A DNA stretch of 64,000 nucleotides from Streptomyces composti (lineage in GTDB: Bacteria > Actinomycetota > Actinomycetes > Streptomycetales > Streptomycetaceae), in contig NZ_JAATEM010000007.1 in the NCBI RefSeq assembly GCF_012034205.1, forward strand, positions 1 to 64,000. The letters run 5' to 3'. A program made the translations under genes and the position numbers. The notes beneath the pieces were generated by a model. That model was not told the origin of the DNA. It saw only the letters and a program-made list of their open reading frames with translations, and ran no database searches. Shown here in pieces: positions 34,391 to 43,669 of the stretch (position 1 is its first letter; every line of letters begins with the position of its first letter).

Positions 34391-36022
34391 TCAGCCTCCG
34401 GCTCGTAGCACGGCTGCGACAATCGGGCCGGCCGCGTCGCCGCCGTGCCCGCCCTGCTGCACCATCGCCGCCGCGGCCAGGTCCCCGCGGAAGCCGGTGA
34501 ACCAGCTGTCCGCGGTGGCGTTGCCCGCCACCTCCGCCGAGCCGGTCTTGGCGCCGATGTCCCCGCTGAGCCCGGACATGGCGCGGGCGGCGGTGCCCTG
34601 GGTCGCGGTGAGCCGCATCATCTGCTTCAGCTGGGCGGCGGTTCCCGCGGGCAGTCCCTCGGCCCGCGCCAGCTGCCGGTCGTCCAGCTCCGGCGAGACC
34701 AGGTAGGGCTGGCGGAAGGCGCCGGTGACGGCGGTGGCGGTGACGCTGGCCATGTTCAGCGGGTTCATCTGCACCTGGCCCTGGCCGATGGCGCCGGCGG
34801 CACGGTCCGGGCCGCTCACCGCGGGCACGCTGCCGTCGAAGGAGGCGATGCCGGTCTTCCAGTCGCCCCGGCCGAGGCCGAAGCGCCGCTCGGCCTCCTG
34901 CTGCAGGGAGGCGTCGGTGAGCGGCTTCTCGTCGATCAGCTTGATGAAGGCCGTGTTGCAGGAGCGCAGGAAGCTGTCGGCGAGGGTGGCCTTCTCGTCG
35001 GGCTGCATGCCGGTGAGGTTCTTGAAGGTCTGGCTCTGCCAGGTGGCCGTGTCCGGGCAGGGCGCGGGGCCGTTCATCGAGGTCACGCCGTTGTCGATGA
35101 GCATCGCCGCAGTGATGATCTTCATGGTGGAGCCGGGGGCGACCTTGCCCTGGAAGGCCGCGTTGAATCCGTCCTCGCGGTGGTTGGCCACCGCCAGCAC
35201 CTCGCCGGTGCTCGGCTTGAGCGCCACCACGGACGACTCGGCGTACCGCTGCACCGCCTTCTCGGCGGCGGCCTGCACCCCGGCGCTGAGCGTGGTGCGC
35301 AGCACGCCGGGCTCGCCCCCGGCCAGGGTCAGCAGCGGGGTGTCACCGGACACCGCCGGATCGGCGTGCCGGATCACCAGCTCCACCCCCGGCTTGCCAC
35401 CCGCCTCGGCCCCGTACCGCTCCCGCAGCGTGTCGAGAACCGGTCCCAGCGAGGGGTACCTCTCCCTCGACAGCTCCTTGCCGTCCCGGTCCACGGCCCT
35501 GATCGGCGGCTCGGCCGACTCCTCCGTGACGAGGGTGTCGCCCTTCTTCAGCTGCGGGTGCACCACCGACGGCTGCCAGTCCACCAGCGCCCGCCCCGTG
35601 GTCTTCCCCCGCACCACGGTCAGCTCGCTCGCATAGCGGAGCTGCTTCGACCTGCCCTCGTGGCTGACCTTCGCCTCCACCCGGAACGGCACGGTCGTCC
35701 CCGACGCCCGCCCCGGCGTGACCCGCACCTGCGATATCCGGGCTTCCTCCCCAAAGGCCGACAGCAGCGCCTCGGCCGCCTGCGCATTGTTCGTCTGCGC
35801 CGCCGCCTGCGTCGCCCGCCCCTTCTCCCAGGCGGCGAAGAACGCCCCGGAGGTCTCCGCGACCTCCTCCCGGTCCGGCGTACCGGTCTTCGGCGCCGAC
35901 GCGCTCGAACCGCCCCCGTCACCGCTCAGCGCCGACACGATGGTGTAGGCGCCGTAGCCGGCCCCGCCCACCATCACCGCGAACACACCGCCGACGACGG
36001 CAGCCTTGACCCCCTTGCCCAT
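34391..36022 (-). CDS. Penicillin-binding protein (transpeptidase), paralogue 2
   Basis: The 543-residue protein has the same layout as its neighbour: anchor helix near the N-terminus (GVKAAVVGGVFAVMVGGAGYGAYTI), MecA_N-type domain, and transpeptidase. The catalytic motifs are STMK (Ser298), SCN in FLRSCNTAF and KTGS in IGAKTGSAEV. Matching segments such as NPLNMASVTATAVTGAFRQPYLV reveal the duplication. The two genes run in tandem on the same strand, the second probably with its own promoter. All active residues are present, so both should be active. Confidence 0.93.
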   Translation of the reverse strand: MGKGVKAAVVGGVFAVMVGGAGYGAYTIVSALSGDGGGSSASAPKTGTPDREEVAETSGAFFAAWEKGRATQAAAQTNNAQAAEALLSAFGEEARISQVRVTPGRASGTTVPFRVEAKVSHEGRSKQLRYASELTVVRGKTTGRALVDWQPSVVHPQLKKGDTLVTEESAEPPIRAVDRDGKELSRERYPSLGPVLDTLRERYGAEAGGKPGVELVIRHADPAVSGDTPLLTLAGGEPGVLRTTLSAGVQAAAEKAVQRYAESSVVALKPSTGEVLAVANHREDGFNAAFQGKVAPGSTMKIITAAMLIDNGVTSMNGPAPCPDTATWQSQTFKNLTGMQPDEKATLADSFLRSCNTAFIKLIDEKPLTDASLQQEAERRFGLGRGDWKTGIASFDGSVPAVSGPDRAAGAIGQGQVQMNPLNMASVTATAVTGAFRQPYLVSPELDDRQLARAEGLPAGTAAQLKQMMRLTATQGTAARAMSGLSGDIGAKTGSAEVAGNATADSWFTGFRGDLAAAAMVQQGGHGGDAAGPIVAAVLRAGG

Positions 36023-36205
36023 CGGGCGCTTCCCCCTCCCCGGCCGGGACCTCGTCCCCCGGACGCGTCCACCCCGGCCCGACGGCTGAGCACTCTACGC
36101 ACACGCCCCCCGACTCCGCGCCCCCGTTTCCGATTCCGTGCCCCGGCCGAGATCCCCCGGGGCCCGGCGGCCCGTCCCGGCCGAGGACGGCGGGAGGGCC
36201 GGCGG

Positions 36206-37969
36206 CTAGACCCAGGTGTCCAGCCACATGCGGGAGCGCCAGGAGTCGATGGGGATGGCCGTGCCGGTGTACAGGGGCCAGAAGTAGATGAAATTCCAGA
36301 CGACGAGGAGGGTGAGGACGCCGGCGGCGGTGGCGCCGGCCACTCGGCGGGTGTCGGTGCTGCGGGGCGGGCCGACGATGGCGCCCAGGAGCATGGCCGC
36401 TGCCAGGCAGAGGAAAGGGAGGAAGACGACGGCGTAGAAGTAGAAGATGGTGCGTTCCTGGTAGAGGAACCAGGGGAGGTAGCCCGCCGCGATGCCGCAG
36501 GCGATGGCGCCGGCCCGCCAGTCGCGGCGGAACAGCCAGCGCCACAGGACGTAGAGGACGGCGAAGCAGGCCAGCCACCACAGCATGGGGGTGCCGAGGG
36601 CCAGCACCTCGCGGGCGCACTTCTCGCCCGCGTCGGCCGGGCAGCCGTCCCTGCCGGGCGCCGGGGACTCGTAGAAGTAGGAGACCGGGCGGCCGGCGAC
36701 GATCCAGCTCCAGGGGTTGGACTCGTAGGTGTGCGGCGAGGACAGGCCGACATGGAATTCGTAGACCTGGTTCTCGTAGTACCACAGGCTGCGCCACCAG
36801 TCGGGGAACAGCCAGGACCAGTCGCTGCCCCGGCCGTCGCGGGTGGCCCAGTCGCGGTAGTAGCCGCCGGTGCCGTCGGACGGGGAGAGGATCCAGCCGA
36901 GCCACGACACGACATAGGTGACCACCGCCACCGGCACGGTGGACAGGAAGGCCCAGCCCAGGTCGTGCCGCAGGACCGCGGTGCGGGGACGGCGGGCGCC
37001 CGCGACCCGGCGCGCGCCGACGTCCCAGAGCACCGCCATGACGCAGAACGCGGCCAGAATGTACAGGCCGTTCCACTTGGTGCCGATCGCCAGGCCCAGG
37101 AACAGCCCCGCCGCAAGCCGCCACGGCCGGAAGCCGATCCGGGTGTTCTCGGCGACGTGCGCGTCCGGCACGGCACGCCCGTCGGCGTCCACCGGCAGCG
37201 CGGCCGCCAGCTTCGCGCGGGCCCGGTCCCGGTCGATCAGCAGGCAGCCGAAGGCCGCCAGCACGAAGAACATCAGCACGCCGTCGAGCAGCGCGGTGCG
37301 GCTCATCACGAAGTGCAGCCCGTCCACCGCCATCAGCGCACCGGCCAGACAGCCCAGGAAGGTCGAACGGAACAGGCGGCGGCCGATGCGGCACAGCATC
37401 AGCACCGACAGCGTGCCGAGCAGGGCGGTCATGAAGCGCCAGCCGAACGGATCGAAGCCGAACATCAGCTCGCCCAGCCCGATGACGTACTTGCCGACCG
37501 GCGGATGGACGACATACGCCGCGTCCGTCGGGATGGGGACGTTCCCGGCGGATTCGAGGATCCGGTCGTTGGCGTTCTTGCTCCAGTTGACCTCGAAGCC
37601 GCGGTGGATCAGCGCCCACGCGTCCTTGGCGTAGTACGTCTCGTCGAATATCACCGCCCTGGGGCTGCCCAGGTTCCAGAAGCGCAGCACCCCGGCGAGC
37701 AGGGTGACCAGCAGCGGGCCGCCCCAGCCGGACCAGCGGGCGATCCGGTCGGCCGCCGCCGGCGGCACGGACAGGGGCGCCCACAGGCGGCCGGACGGCT
37801 CGGCGTACGGGGGGACCAGCCGGTCACGGACGTCCTCTCTGCCGGAGCTCGCGGACTTCGCCAGGTAGCCGAAGCGGCGCAGCCGCAGCTGCCATGCCGT
37901 CCGCTGCTCGAGCGGCGCCTGGTGCTGCCGGGTGTCCGTGGAGTCCGTGGACGACGCAGTACTGGTCAC
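36206..37969 (-). CDS. pmt: Dolichyl-phosphate-mannose-type protein O-mannosyltransferase
   Basis: The 587-residue membrane protein transfers mannose from polyprenyl-phosphate mannose to exported proteins (GT39, PMT family). The first extracytoplasmic loop has IFDETYYAKDAWALI, with the acidic DE pair that is typical of catalysis, and HPPVGK follows. About ten to eleven helices run to the C-terminus (WPLYTGTAIPIDSWRSRMWL). I place the start at GTG 37969 (VTSTASSTDS); the longer open frame upstream covers rsmI and is spurious. In Streptomyces, Pmt is needed for phage receptor glycosylation and for antibiotic resistance. It is divergent from rsmI. Confidence 0.93.
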   Translation of the reverse strand: MTSTASSTDSTDTRQHQAPLEQRTAWQLRLRRFGYLAKSASSGREDVRDRLVPPYAEPSGRLWAPLSVPPAAADRIARWSGWGGPLLVTLLAGVLRFWNLGSPRAVIFDETYYAKDAWALIHRGFEVNWSKNANDRILESAGNVPIPTDAAYVVHPPVGKYVIGLGELMFGFDPFGWRFMTALLGTLSVLMLCRIGRRLFRSTFLGCLAGALMAVDGLHFVMSRTALLDGVLMFFVLAAFGCLLIDRDRARAKLAAALPVDADGRAVPDAHVAENTRIGFRPWRLAAGLFLGLAIGTKWNGLYILAAFCVMAVLWDVGARRVAGARRPRTAVLRHDLGWAFLSTVPVAVVTYVVSWLGWILSPSDGTGGYYRDWATRDGRGSDWSWLFPDWWRSLWYYENQVYEFHVGLSSPHTYESNPWSWIVAGRPVSYFYESPAPGRDGCPADAGEKCAREVLALGTPMLWWLACFAVLYVLWRWLFRRDWRAGAIACGIAAGYLPWFLYQERTIFYFYAVVFLPFLCLAAAMLLGAIVGPPRSTDTRRVAGATAAGVLTLLVVWNFIYFWPLYTGTAIPIDSWRSRMWLDTWV

Positions 37970-38125
37970 CGCGCCATCGTAGGGAACGGGGCTGTGTGAG
38001 TCCCGTGCATGGGCGGTATGCCCCGGCTGTGCCCCCCCGGCCCCGGTCCCCGGTCCGGGCATCGGTCCGGTTGCCGGGTCCGGTGCCCGGCGAGGGCGCA
38101 CGGCGGGTGCTGCGAGGATGGGGGC

Positions 38126-38986
38126 GTGACCGGAACGCTCGTACTCGCAGGCACCCCCATCGGCGACGTCTCCGACGCCCCGCCCCGGCTCGCCGAGGAG
38201 CTGGCCGCGGCGGACGTCGTCGCGGCCGAGGACACGCGGCGGCTGCGCCGGCTGACCCAGGCGCTCGGGGTGACGCCCAGGGGGCGTGTGGTGTCGTACT
38301 TCGAGGGCAACGAGTCCGCGCGCACCCCCGAGCTGGTGGAGGAGCTGGCCGGCGGGGCGCGGGTGCTGCTGGTGACCGACGCCGGTATGCCCTCGGTGTC
38401 CGACCCGGGGTACCGGCTGGTCGCGGCGGCGGTCGAACGGGACGTGCGGGTCACCGCGGTCCCCGGGCCGTCGGCCGTGCTGACCGCACTGGCCGTCTCG
38501 GGGCTGCCGGTGGACCGCTTCTGCTTCGAGGGCTTCCTGCCCCGCAAGGCGGGGGAGCGGCTGACGCGGCTGCGGGAGGTCGCGGGGGAGCGGCGCACCC
38601 TCGTCTACTTCGAGTCCCCGCACCGGCTCGACGACACCCTCGCCGCGATGGCCGAGGTCTTCGGGGGCACGCGGCGGGCGGCGGTGTGCCGGGAGCTGAC
38701 CAAGACGTACGAGGAGGTGCGGCGGGGCGAGCTGGCCGAGCTGGCCGCCTGGGCGGCGGAGGGGGTGCGCGGGGAGATCACCGTGGTGGTGGAGGGCGCG
38801 CCGGACAAGAGCGGCGAGGAGGTCGGCGCCGAGGAGCTGGTGCGGCGGGTCCGCGTGCGGGAGGAAGCGGGGGAGCGGCGCAAGGAGGCGATCGCGGCGG
38901 TCGCGGTGGAGGCGGGGCTGCCGAAGCGGGTGGTGTTCGATGCCGTGGTTGCCGCGAAGCGGCAAGGGGAGAGTGCCGGCCGGTAG
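38126..38986 (+). CDS. rsmI: 16S rRNA (cytidine-1402-2'-O)-methyltransferase
   Basis: RsmI methylates the ribose of C1402 of 16S rRNA with S-adenosylmethionine. The 286-residue protein has the tetrapyrrole-methylase-like fold: LVLAGTPIGDVSDAP at the N-terminus, DVVAAEDTRRLRRL, TDAGMPSVSDPGYRLVAAAV and VPGPSAVLTALAVSGLP. The C-terminal extension has the usual REEAGERRKEAIAAVA. GTG 38126 is 156 bp from the divergent pmt start. A downstream KsgA also works on 16S rRNA near the decoding site. Confidence 0.95.
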   Translation: MTGTLVLAGTPIGDVSDAPPRLAEELAAADVVAAEDTRRLRRLTQALGVTPRGRVVSYFEGNESARTPELVEELAGGARVLLVTDAGMPSVSDPGYRLVAAAVERDVRVTAVPGPSAVLTALAVSGLPVDRFCFEGFLPRKAGERLTRLREVAGERRTLVYFESPHRLDDTLAAMAEVFGGTRRAAVCRELTKTYEEVRRGELAELAAWAAEGVRGEITVVVEGAPDKSGEEVGAEELVRRVRVREEAGERRKEAIAAVAVEAGLPKRVVFDAVVAAKRQGESAGR

Positions 38987-39040
38987 GGGCGGTGGCCGGC
39001 GCGAGTGGTGCGGTGCGTCGCCCGGCGCCGGGGCCGGTGG

Positions 39041-39090
39041 CTGGTCGCGCGGTTCCCCGCCCCGGGGCGAAGCTGCGGCGCAGCCCGGCG
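39041..39090. repeat. Palindrome-rich intergenic element of a common Streptomyces type
   Basis: CTGGTCGCGCGGTTCCCCGC (39041-39060) leads into the palindrome CGCCCCGGGGCG (39058-39069) and the hairpin GCTGCG-G-CGCAGC (39072-39084). The phrase 'GTCGCGCGGTTCCCCGCCCC' is familiar to me as a sequence repeated between genes in many Streptomyces genomes. It lies in the 136-bp gap between rsmI and tatD. Confidence 0.5.
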
Positions 39091-39122
39091 GACAGGGGAA
39101 GGGCCCTCGTAGGATCGGGGCC

Positions 39123-40037
39123 ATGCCTTCCAGCGACGACAAGAGCGGCGAGCAGAGCGGCGACAAGAGCGGCGGGAAGAACGCCGCGCCGCCTCTGCCC
39201 GAGCCCCTGCGGGTGGCCGTCGCCGACTCGCACACGCATCTCGACATGCAGGGCGGCACCGTGGACGAGGCGCTCGCCAAGGCCGCGGCGGTCGGGGTGA
39301 CGACCGTGGTGCAGGTCGGCTGCGATCTGGACGGGTCGCGCTGGGCCGCGGAGACCGCCGCCGCGTACGACTCGGTGCACGCCACCGTCGCACTCCACCC
39401 CAACGAGGCGCCGCGGATCGTGCACGGCGACCCGGACGGCTGGTCGCGCCAGGGACCCCGGCAGCCGGGCGGTGACGCGGCGCTCGACGAGGCGCTCGCG
39501 GAGATCGACCGGCTCGCCGCCCTGCCGCAGGTCAAGGGTGTCGGCGAGACGGGGCTCGACTACTTCAGGACCGGGCCGGAGGGGGCACAGGCGCAGGAGC
39601 GGTCGTTCCGCGCCCACATCGAGATCGCCAAGCGGCACGGCAAGACACTGGTCATCCACGACCGCGAGGCCCACGCCGACGTGCTGCGCGTGCTGAAGGA
39701 GGAGGGCGCCCCCGAGCGCACCGTCTTCCACTGCTACTCCGGCGACGCCGAGATGGCCGAGATCTGCGCCGAGGCCGGCTACTTCATGTCCTTCGCCGGC
39801 AATGTGACCTTCAAGAACGCTCAGAACCTGCGCGACGCGCTCGCCGTGGCCCCGCTGGAGCTGGTGCTGGTGGAGACGGACGCGCCGTTCCTGACGCCGG
39901 TGCCCTACCGGGGGCGGCCCAACGCTCCCTATCTGGTGCCGGTGACCGTGCGGGCCATGGCCGCCGTGCGCGGGATCGACGAGGACGCGATGGCCGCCGC
40001 CCTCGCCGCCAACACCGCGCGTGCCTTCGACTGCTGA
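39123..40037 (+). CDS. tatD: TatD family metal-dependent DNase
   Basis: The 304-residue TIM-barrel hydrolase has an N-terminal tail of Ser/Asp/Lys/Gly (about 25 residues), then DSHTHLDMQGG giving the HxH metal ligands. Further metal-binding residues are GVGETGLDYF (Glu), VIHDREAH (His), FHCYSGDA (His) and ETDAPFLTP (Asp). The C-terminal NAPYLVPVTVRAMA is characteristic. TatD is a magnesium-dependent 3'-5' exonuclease with roles in DNA repair. ATG 39123 is 136 bp after rsmI, and rpfB follows. Confidence 0.95.
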   Translation: MPSSDDKSGEQSGDKSGGKNAAPPLPEPLRVAVADSHTHLDMQGGTVDEALAKAAAVGVTTVVQVGCDLDGSRWAAETAAAYDSVHATVALHPNEAPRIVHGDPDGWSRQGPRQPGGDAALDEALAEIDRLAALPQVKGVGETGLDYFRTGPEGAQAQERSFRAHIEIAKRHGKTLVIHDREAHADVLRVLKEEGAPERTVFHCYSGDAEMAEICAEAGYFMSFAGNVTFKNAQNLRDALAVAPLELVLVETDAPFLTPVPYRGRPNAPYLVPVTVRAMAAVRGIDEDAMAAALAANTARAFDC

Positions 40038-40180
40038 CCGCCTTCCGGGCCGCTCCCGGACCGCGAGCGGCACCACTCGCGCGTACGTTCCGTAGTCGTG
40101 CCGCTTTGGAGAGTGACCGGCGCTCCGCTAGGTTCTGGGGGCCCGAGCCGGACCCCCTCAAGGCCCTGGAGCGTGTCGGC

Positions 40181-41683
40181 GTGAGCAACGCGCGGTTCGA
40201 GACGTACGAAACGGATGCGACGGTCGGCGATCTGCACTCGGCGGAGACCGTCGGGTACGGACACGGATACGGCGTCCCCGGCCCGCCCGGCGAGGGCGCC
40301 CGCAGGTCCGACACGTACCGGCCGGCGTACGAGCGGACGCTGCGGGAGCAGCCGATGCAGGGGCAGTCGCCTCCGGAGCCGACGCTGCTCGAGCGCACGC
40401 TGGTGGAGCAGACCCTGGTCCAGCGGGTCCAGCAGGTCCAGCAGGTCCAGCGGGTCCAGCAGGTCCAGCACCGGCAGCCCACCGAGCCCGCGCTGCCCCG
40501 GCAGGCGGCCCTCGCCCCGGAGGCCGCCCCGGAGGACGGCCCGGCGACCGCGCGGAGCGGGCACCGGCGCCGTGCCCGGTACGCCGAGCGGGCCGAGGGG
40601 ATGCGCCGGCTGCTGCCGCAGGCGCTGGTCGTCGCCTGCCTCACCGGCGGCACCACCGCCTTCCTCGCCGACGACAAGGAGATCGAGCTCACCGTCGACG
40701 GCACCCCCCGCACCCTGCACACCTTCGCCGACGACGTCACCGAGCTGCTGGCCGACGAGGGCATCCAGGTCGGGCCGCACGACGTGGTCAGCCCGGGCCC
40801 CGGCGAGGAACTGGAGCACGGCGACGAGATCGAGGTGCGCTACGGGCGCCCGCTGCTCCTCACCCTCGACGGGGAGCGGCGCGAGGTGTGGACGACCGCG
40901 CACACCGTGGAGGGAGCGCTGCGGCAGCTGGGCGTGCGCGCGGAGGGCGCGTACGTCTCGGCCTCGCGCTCCCGGCGCATCGGACGGGAGGGGCTCGCGC
41001 TGGACGTGCGGACCGAACGCACCGTGACCGTGATGGCGGACGGGCGCGCCCGCACCGTGCGCACCAACGCGGCGACCGTGCGGGAGGCGGTGGAGCAGGC
41101 CGGGGTCACCCTGCGCGGCCTGGACACCACCTCCGTGCCGCCCGGCAGCTTCCCCCGCGAAGGGCAGACCGTCACCGTGCTGCGGATCACCCGCACCAGG
41201 GAGGTCCACGAGGAGCCGATCCCCTTCCACGAGGTGCGCACCGAGGACCCCGCACTGCTGCGCGGCACCGAGGTCGTCGAACGGCCGGGGCAGCCCGGCC
41301 TGCGCCGGGTCACCTACTCCGTGCGCACGGTCAACGGGGTCCGGCAGAGGCCGCGCCGGCTGCACGCGGAGGTGGTGCGCGAACCCCGGGCGCAGGTCGT
41401 GAAGGTGGGGACGGGAACCCCGCCGGCCTCCGTGGCCGGCGCGGACCACCTGAACTGGGGTGCCCTCGCGGCCTGCGAGTCCGGCGGCCGGCCGGACGCG
41501 GTGGACCCCTCGGGGACGTACGGGGGGCTCTACCAGTTCGACACCGCCACCTGGCAGTCGCTCGGCGGACAGGGGCGGCCCCAGGACGCCTCCCCGGCGG
41601 AGCAGACGTACCGGGCGAAGAAGCTGTACCTGCGCAGCGGCACCAGCCCCTGGCCGCACTGCGGGTCCCGCCTGGGAGGCTGA
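40181..41683 (+). CDS. rpfB: RpfB-like resuscitation-promoting factor
   Basis: The 500-residue cell-wall lytic protein has a long N-terminal cytoplasmic region with a Gln/Val repeat, a membrane helix at about 144-163, then DUF348 repeats (VDGTPRTLHTFADDVTELLADEG and similar, three in all), a G5 domain and a C-terminal Rpf lysozyme-like domain. The catalytic glutamate is E433 in AACESGGRPDA, followed by GLYQFDTATWQSLGG. GTG 40181 follows CTGGAG at 9 bp; TTG 40106 would extend into a region with a TAGGTT promoter element. The order tatD-rpfB-ksgA-ispE is conserved in actinobacteria. Confidence 0.93.
   Translation: MSNARFETYETDATVGDLHSAETVGYGHGYGVPGPPGEGARRSDTYRPAYERTLREQPMQGQSPPEPTLLERTLVEQTLVQRVQQVQQVQRVQQVQHRQPTEPALPRQAALAPEAAPEDGPATARSGHRRRARYAERAEGMRRLLPQALVVACLTGGTTAFLADDKEIELTVDGTPRTLHTFADDVTELLADEGIQVGPHDVVSPGPGEELEHGDEIEVRYGRPLLLTLDGERREVWTTAHTVEGALRQLGVRAEGAYVSASRSRRIGREGLALDVRTERTVTVMADGRARTVRTNAATVREAVEQAGVTLRGLDTTSVPPGSFPREGQTVTVLRITRTREVHEEPIPFHEVRTEDPALLRGTEVVERPGQPGLRRVTYSVRTVNGVRQRPRRLHAEVVREPRAQVVKVGTGTPPASVAGADHLNWGALAACESGGRPDAVDPSGTYGGLYQFDTATWQSLGGQGRPQDASPAEQTYRAKKLYLRSGTSPWPHCGSRLGG
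40418..40470. repeat. 9-bp repeats within rpfB coding Val-Gln units
   Basis: GTCCAGCAG/GTCCAGCGG units repeat about five times in frame, giving VQRVQQVQQVQRVQQVQ. They lie in the cytoplasmic segment before the membrane helix. Such simple repeats change length between strains. Confidence 0.85.
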
Positions 41684-41722
41684 CCGGCCGGAGCGGTCCC
41701 GCACGCCCCGTACCCTGGTGCC

Positions 41723-42604
41723 GTGAGCAGCCCCACCCCCGACGCCCTCCTCGGGCCCGCCGACATCCGTGAACTGGCGGCCGCCCTCGGCGTACGCCCC
41801 ACCAAGCAGCGCGGCCAGAACTTCGTCATCGACGCCAACACGGTCCGCCGGATCGTGCGCACCGCCCAGGTGCGCCCTGACGACGTGGTCGTCGAGGTCG
41901 GCCCGGGACTCGGCTCGCTCACCCTGGCGCTGCTCGAGGCCGCCGACCGGGTCACCGCCGTGGAGATCGACGACGTGCTCGCCGCCGCGCTGCCCGCCAC
42001 CGTCGCCGCCCGGATGCCCGAGCGCGCCGACCGGTTCGCGCTGGTCCGCTCCGACGCCCTGCACGTCACCGAGCTGCCGGGCCCCGCCCCGACGGCGCTG
42101 GTCGCCAACCTCCCCTACAACGTGGCGGTCCCGGTGCTGCTGCACATGCTGGAGACCTTCCCCAGCATCGAGCGCACCCTGGTCATGGTGCAGTCGGAGG
42201 TCGCCGACCGGCTGGCCGCCGCACCCGGCTCCAAGGTGTACGGGGTGCCGTCGGTCAAGGCCGGCTGGTACGCGGAGGTCAAGCGGGCCGGGGCCATCGG
42301 GCGGAACGTCTTCTGGCCCGCCCCGAACGTCGACAGCGGGCTTGTGTCGCTGGTCCGCCGCGCCGAGCCGCTGAAGACCACCGCCTCCCGGCAGGAGGTG
42401 TTCGCCGTCGTGGACGCGGCCTTCGCGCAGCGCCGCAAGACGCTGCGGGCCGCACTGGCCGGCTGGGCGGGCTCGGCCGCCGCGGCCGAGCAGGCACTGG
42501 TCGCCGCGGGCGTCTCGCCGCAGGCGCGCGGCGAGTCGCTCACCGTGGAGGAGTTCGCCCGTATCGCCGAGCACGCCCCGAACAAGGAGTCCGGTCCGCA
42601 GTGA
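41723..42604 (+). CDS. ksgA: 16S rRNA (adenine-1518/1519-N6)-dimethyltransferase
   Basis: KsgA (RsmA) dimethylates two adenines in helix 45 of 16S rRNA during small-subunit assembly. The 293-residue protein shows [18 protein letters not shown], the SAM-binding [16 protein letters not shown], and the catalytic [11 protein letters not shown]. The C-terminal domain contains [18 protein letters not shown] 41723 is 40 bp after rpfB. Its end overlaps the ispE start (GTGA at 42601), so the two are coupled. Confidence 0.96.
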   Translation: MSSPTPDALLGPADIRELAAALGVRPTKQRGQNFVIDANTVRRIVRTAQVRPDDVVVEVGPGLGSLTLALLEAADRVTAVEIDDVLAAALPATVAARMPERADRFALVRSDALHVTELPGPAPTALVANLPYNVAVPVLLHMLETFPSIERTLVMVQSEVADRLAAAPGSKVYGVPSVKAGWYAEVKRAGAIGRNVFWPAPNVDSGLVSLVRRAEPLKTTASRQEVFAVVDAAFAQRRKTLRAALAGWAGSAAAAEQALVAAGVSPQARGESLTVEEFARIAEHAPNKESGPQ

Positions 42605-43503
42605 GCGTCACCGTCCGCGTCCCCGCCAAGGTCAACGTCCAGCTCGCGGTCGGCGCCGCACGTCCCGACGGCTTCCACGACCTGGCCAATGTCTTCCTCG
42701 CGGTCGGCCTCTACGACGAGGTCACGGTCACCGGGTCCGACGAGCTGCGGGTGACCTGTTCGGGACCGGGCTCCGGCCAGGTGCCGCTGGACGAGAGCAA
42801 CCTCGCCGCCCGCGCGGCCCGCGCCCTCGCCGGGCGCACCGGCCGCGAGGCGCGCGTGCACATCCACATCGACAAGGACATCCCGGTGGCGGGCGGCATG
42901 GCGGGCGGCAGCGCGGACGGCGCCGCCGCCCTGCTGGCCTGCGACGCGCTGTGGGGGACCGGTGCCTCCCGCGAGGAACTCCTCGAGATCTGCGCCGAGC
43001 TGGGCAGCGATGTGCCGTTCAGCCTGGTCGGCGGGGCCGCGCTCGGCACCGGGCGGGGCGAGAGGCTGACCGAGCTGGAGGTCGGCGGCACCTTCCACTG
43101 GGTCTTCGCGCTGGCCGGCCGGGGCCTGTCCACACCGGCGGTCTTCCGTGAGTTCGACCGGCTGGCCGCGGGCCGGGACATCCCGGAGCCGGTCGCCTCT
43201 CAGCCGCTGCTCGACGCCCTCGCCAAGGGCGACGCGGACGCCCTCGCCGAGGCCGTCACCAACGACCTCCAGCCGGCCGCCCTGTCGCTGTTCCCGGAGC
43301 TGGCCGCCACCCTGGACGCCGGACGCGCGGCCGGAGCGCTCGCCGCGCTGGTCTCCGGCTCCGGCCCCACCACGGCCTTCCTCGCCCGCGACGCCGGCTC
43401 GGCGGCCGTGGTCGCCGAGGCCCTGAGCGCCGGCGGCACCTGCCGCGCGGTCCGGGTGGCCGCGGGCCCGGTGCCGGGCGCCACCGTGCTGCCGGCCGGC
43501 TGA
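42601..43503 (+). CDS. ispE: 4-diphosphocytidyl-2-C-methyl-D-erythritol kinase
   Basis: IspE phosphorylates CDP-methylerythritol in the MEP isoprenoid pathway. The 300-residue GHMP kinase has [12 protein letters not shown] at the N-terminus, the ATP loop [20 protein letters not shown] (about 96-115), [19 protein letters not shown], and the C-terminal [15 protein letters not shown] 42601 overlaps the ksgA stop. The pairing of ksgA and ispE is conserved in actinobacteria. Confidence 0.96.
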   Translation: MSVTVRVPAKVNVQLAVGAARPDGFHDLANVFLAVGLYDEVTVTGSDELRVTCSGPGSGQVPLDESNLAARAARALAGRTGREARVHIHIDKDIPVAGGMAGGSADGAAALLACDALWGTGASREELLEICAELGSDVPFSLVGGAALGTGRGERLTELEVGGTFHWVFALAGRGLSTPAVFREFDRLAAGRDIPEPVASQPLLDALAKGDADALAEAVTNDLQPAALSLFPELAATLDAGRAAGALAALVSGSGPTTAFLARDAGSAAVVAEALSAGGTCRAVRVAAGPVPGATVLPAG

Positions 43504-43669
43504 CGGAGACGCCCACCTGCTCCGGGGTCGGCCGGCCGGGCCGGTCACCGGGTCCGGGGGCGGCCGTACGGGCCGGTCATCCGCTCCTGTGACGATCACA
43601 GCTGTGCGAAGGGGCCGGGCCGGCCCCGACTACGCTGGGGAGCGATCCATCCCCCCTGGCAGGAGAGAA

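Noticed and set aside
32609..36022. One penicillin-binding protein gene as a pseudogene of the other
   Set aside because: Both frames are full length with all three active-site motifs (STMK, SCN, KTGS) intact.
37970..39535. N-terminal extension of the mannosyltransferase frame
   Set aside because: It covers the opposite strand of rsmI and tatD; conserved sequence begins only after GTG 37969.
40038..40180. c-di-AMP (ydaO-type) riboswitch upstream of the rpf gene
   Set aside because: Only 143 bp are available and no conserved core is recognised; that riboswitch is known upstream of rpfA, not rpfB.
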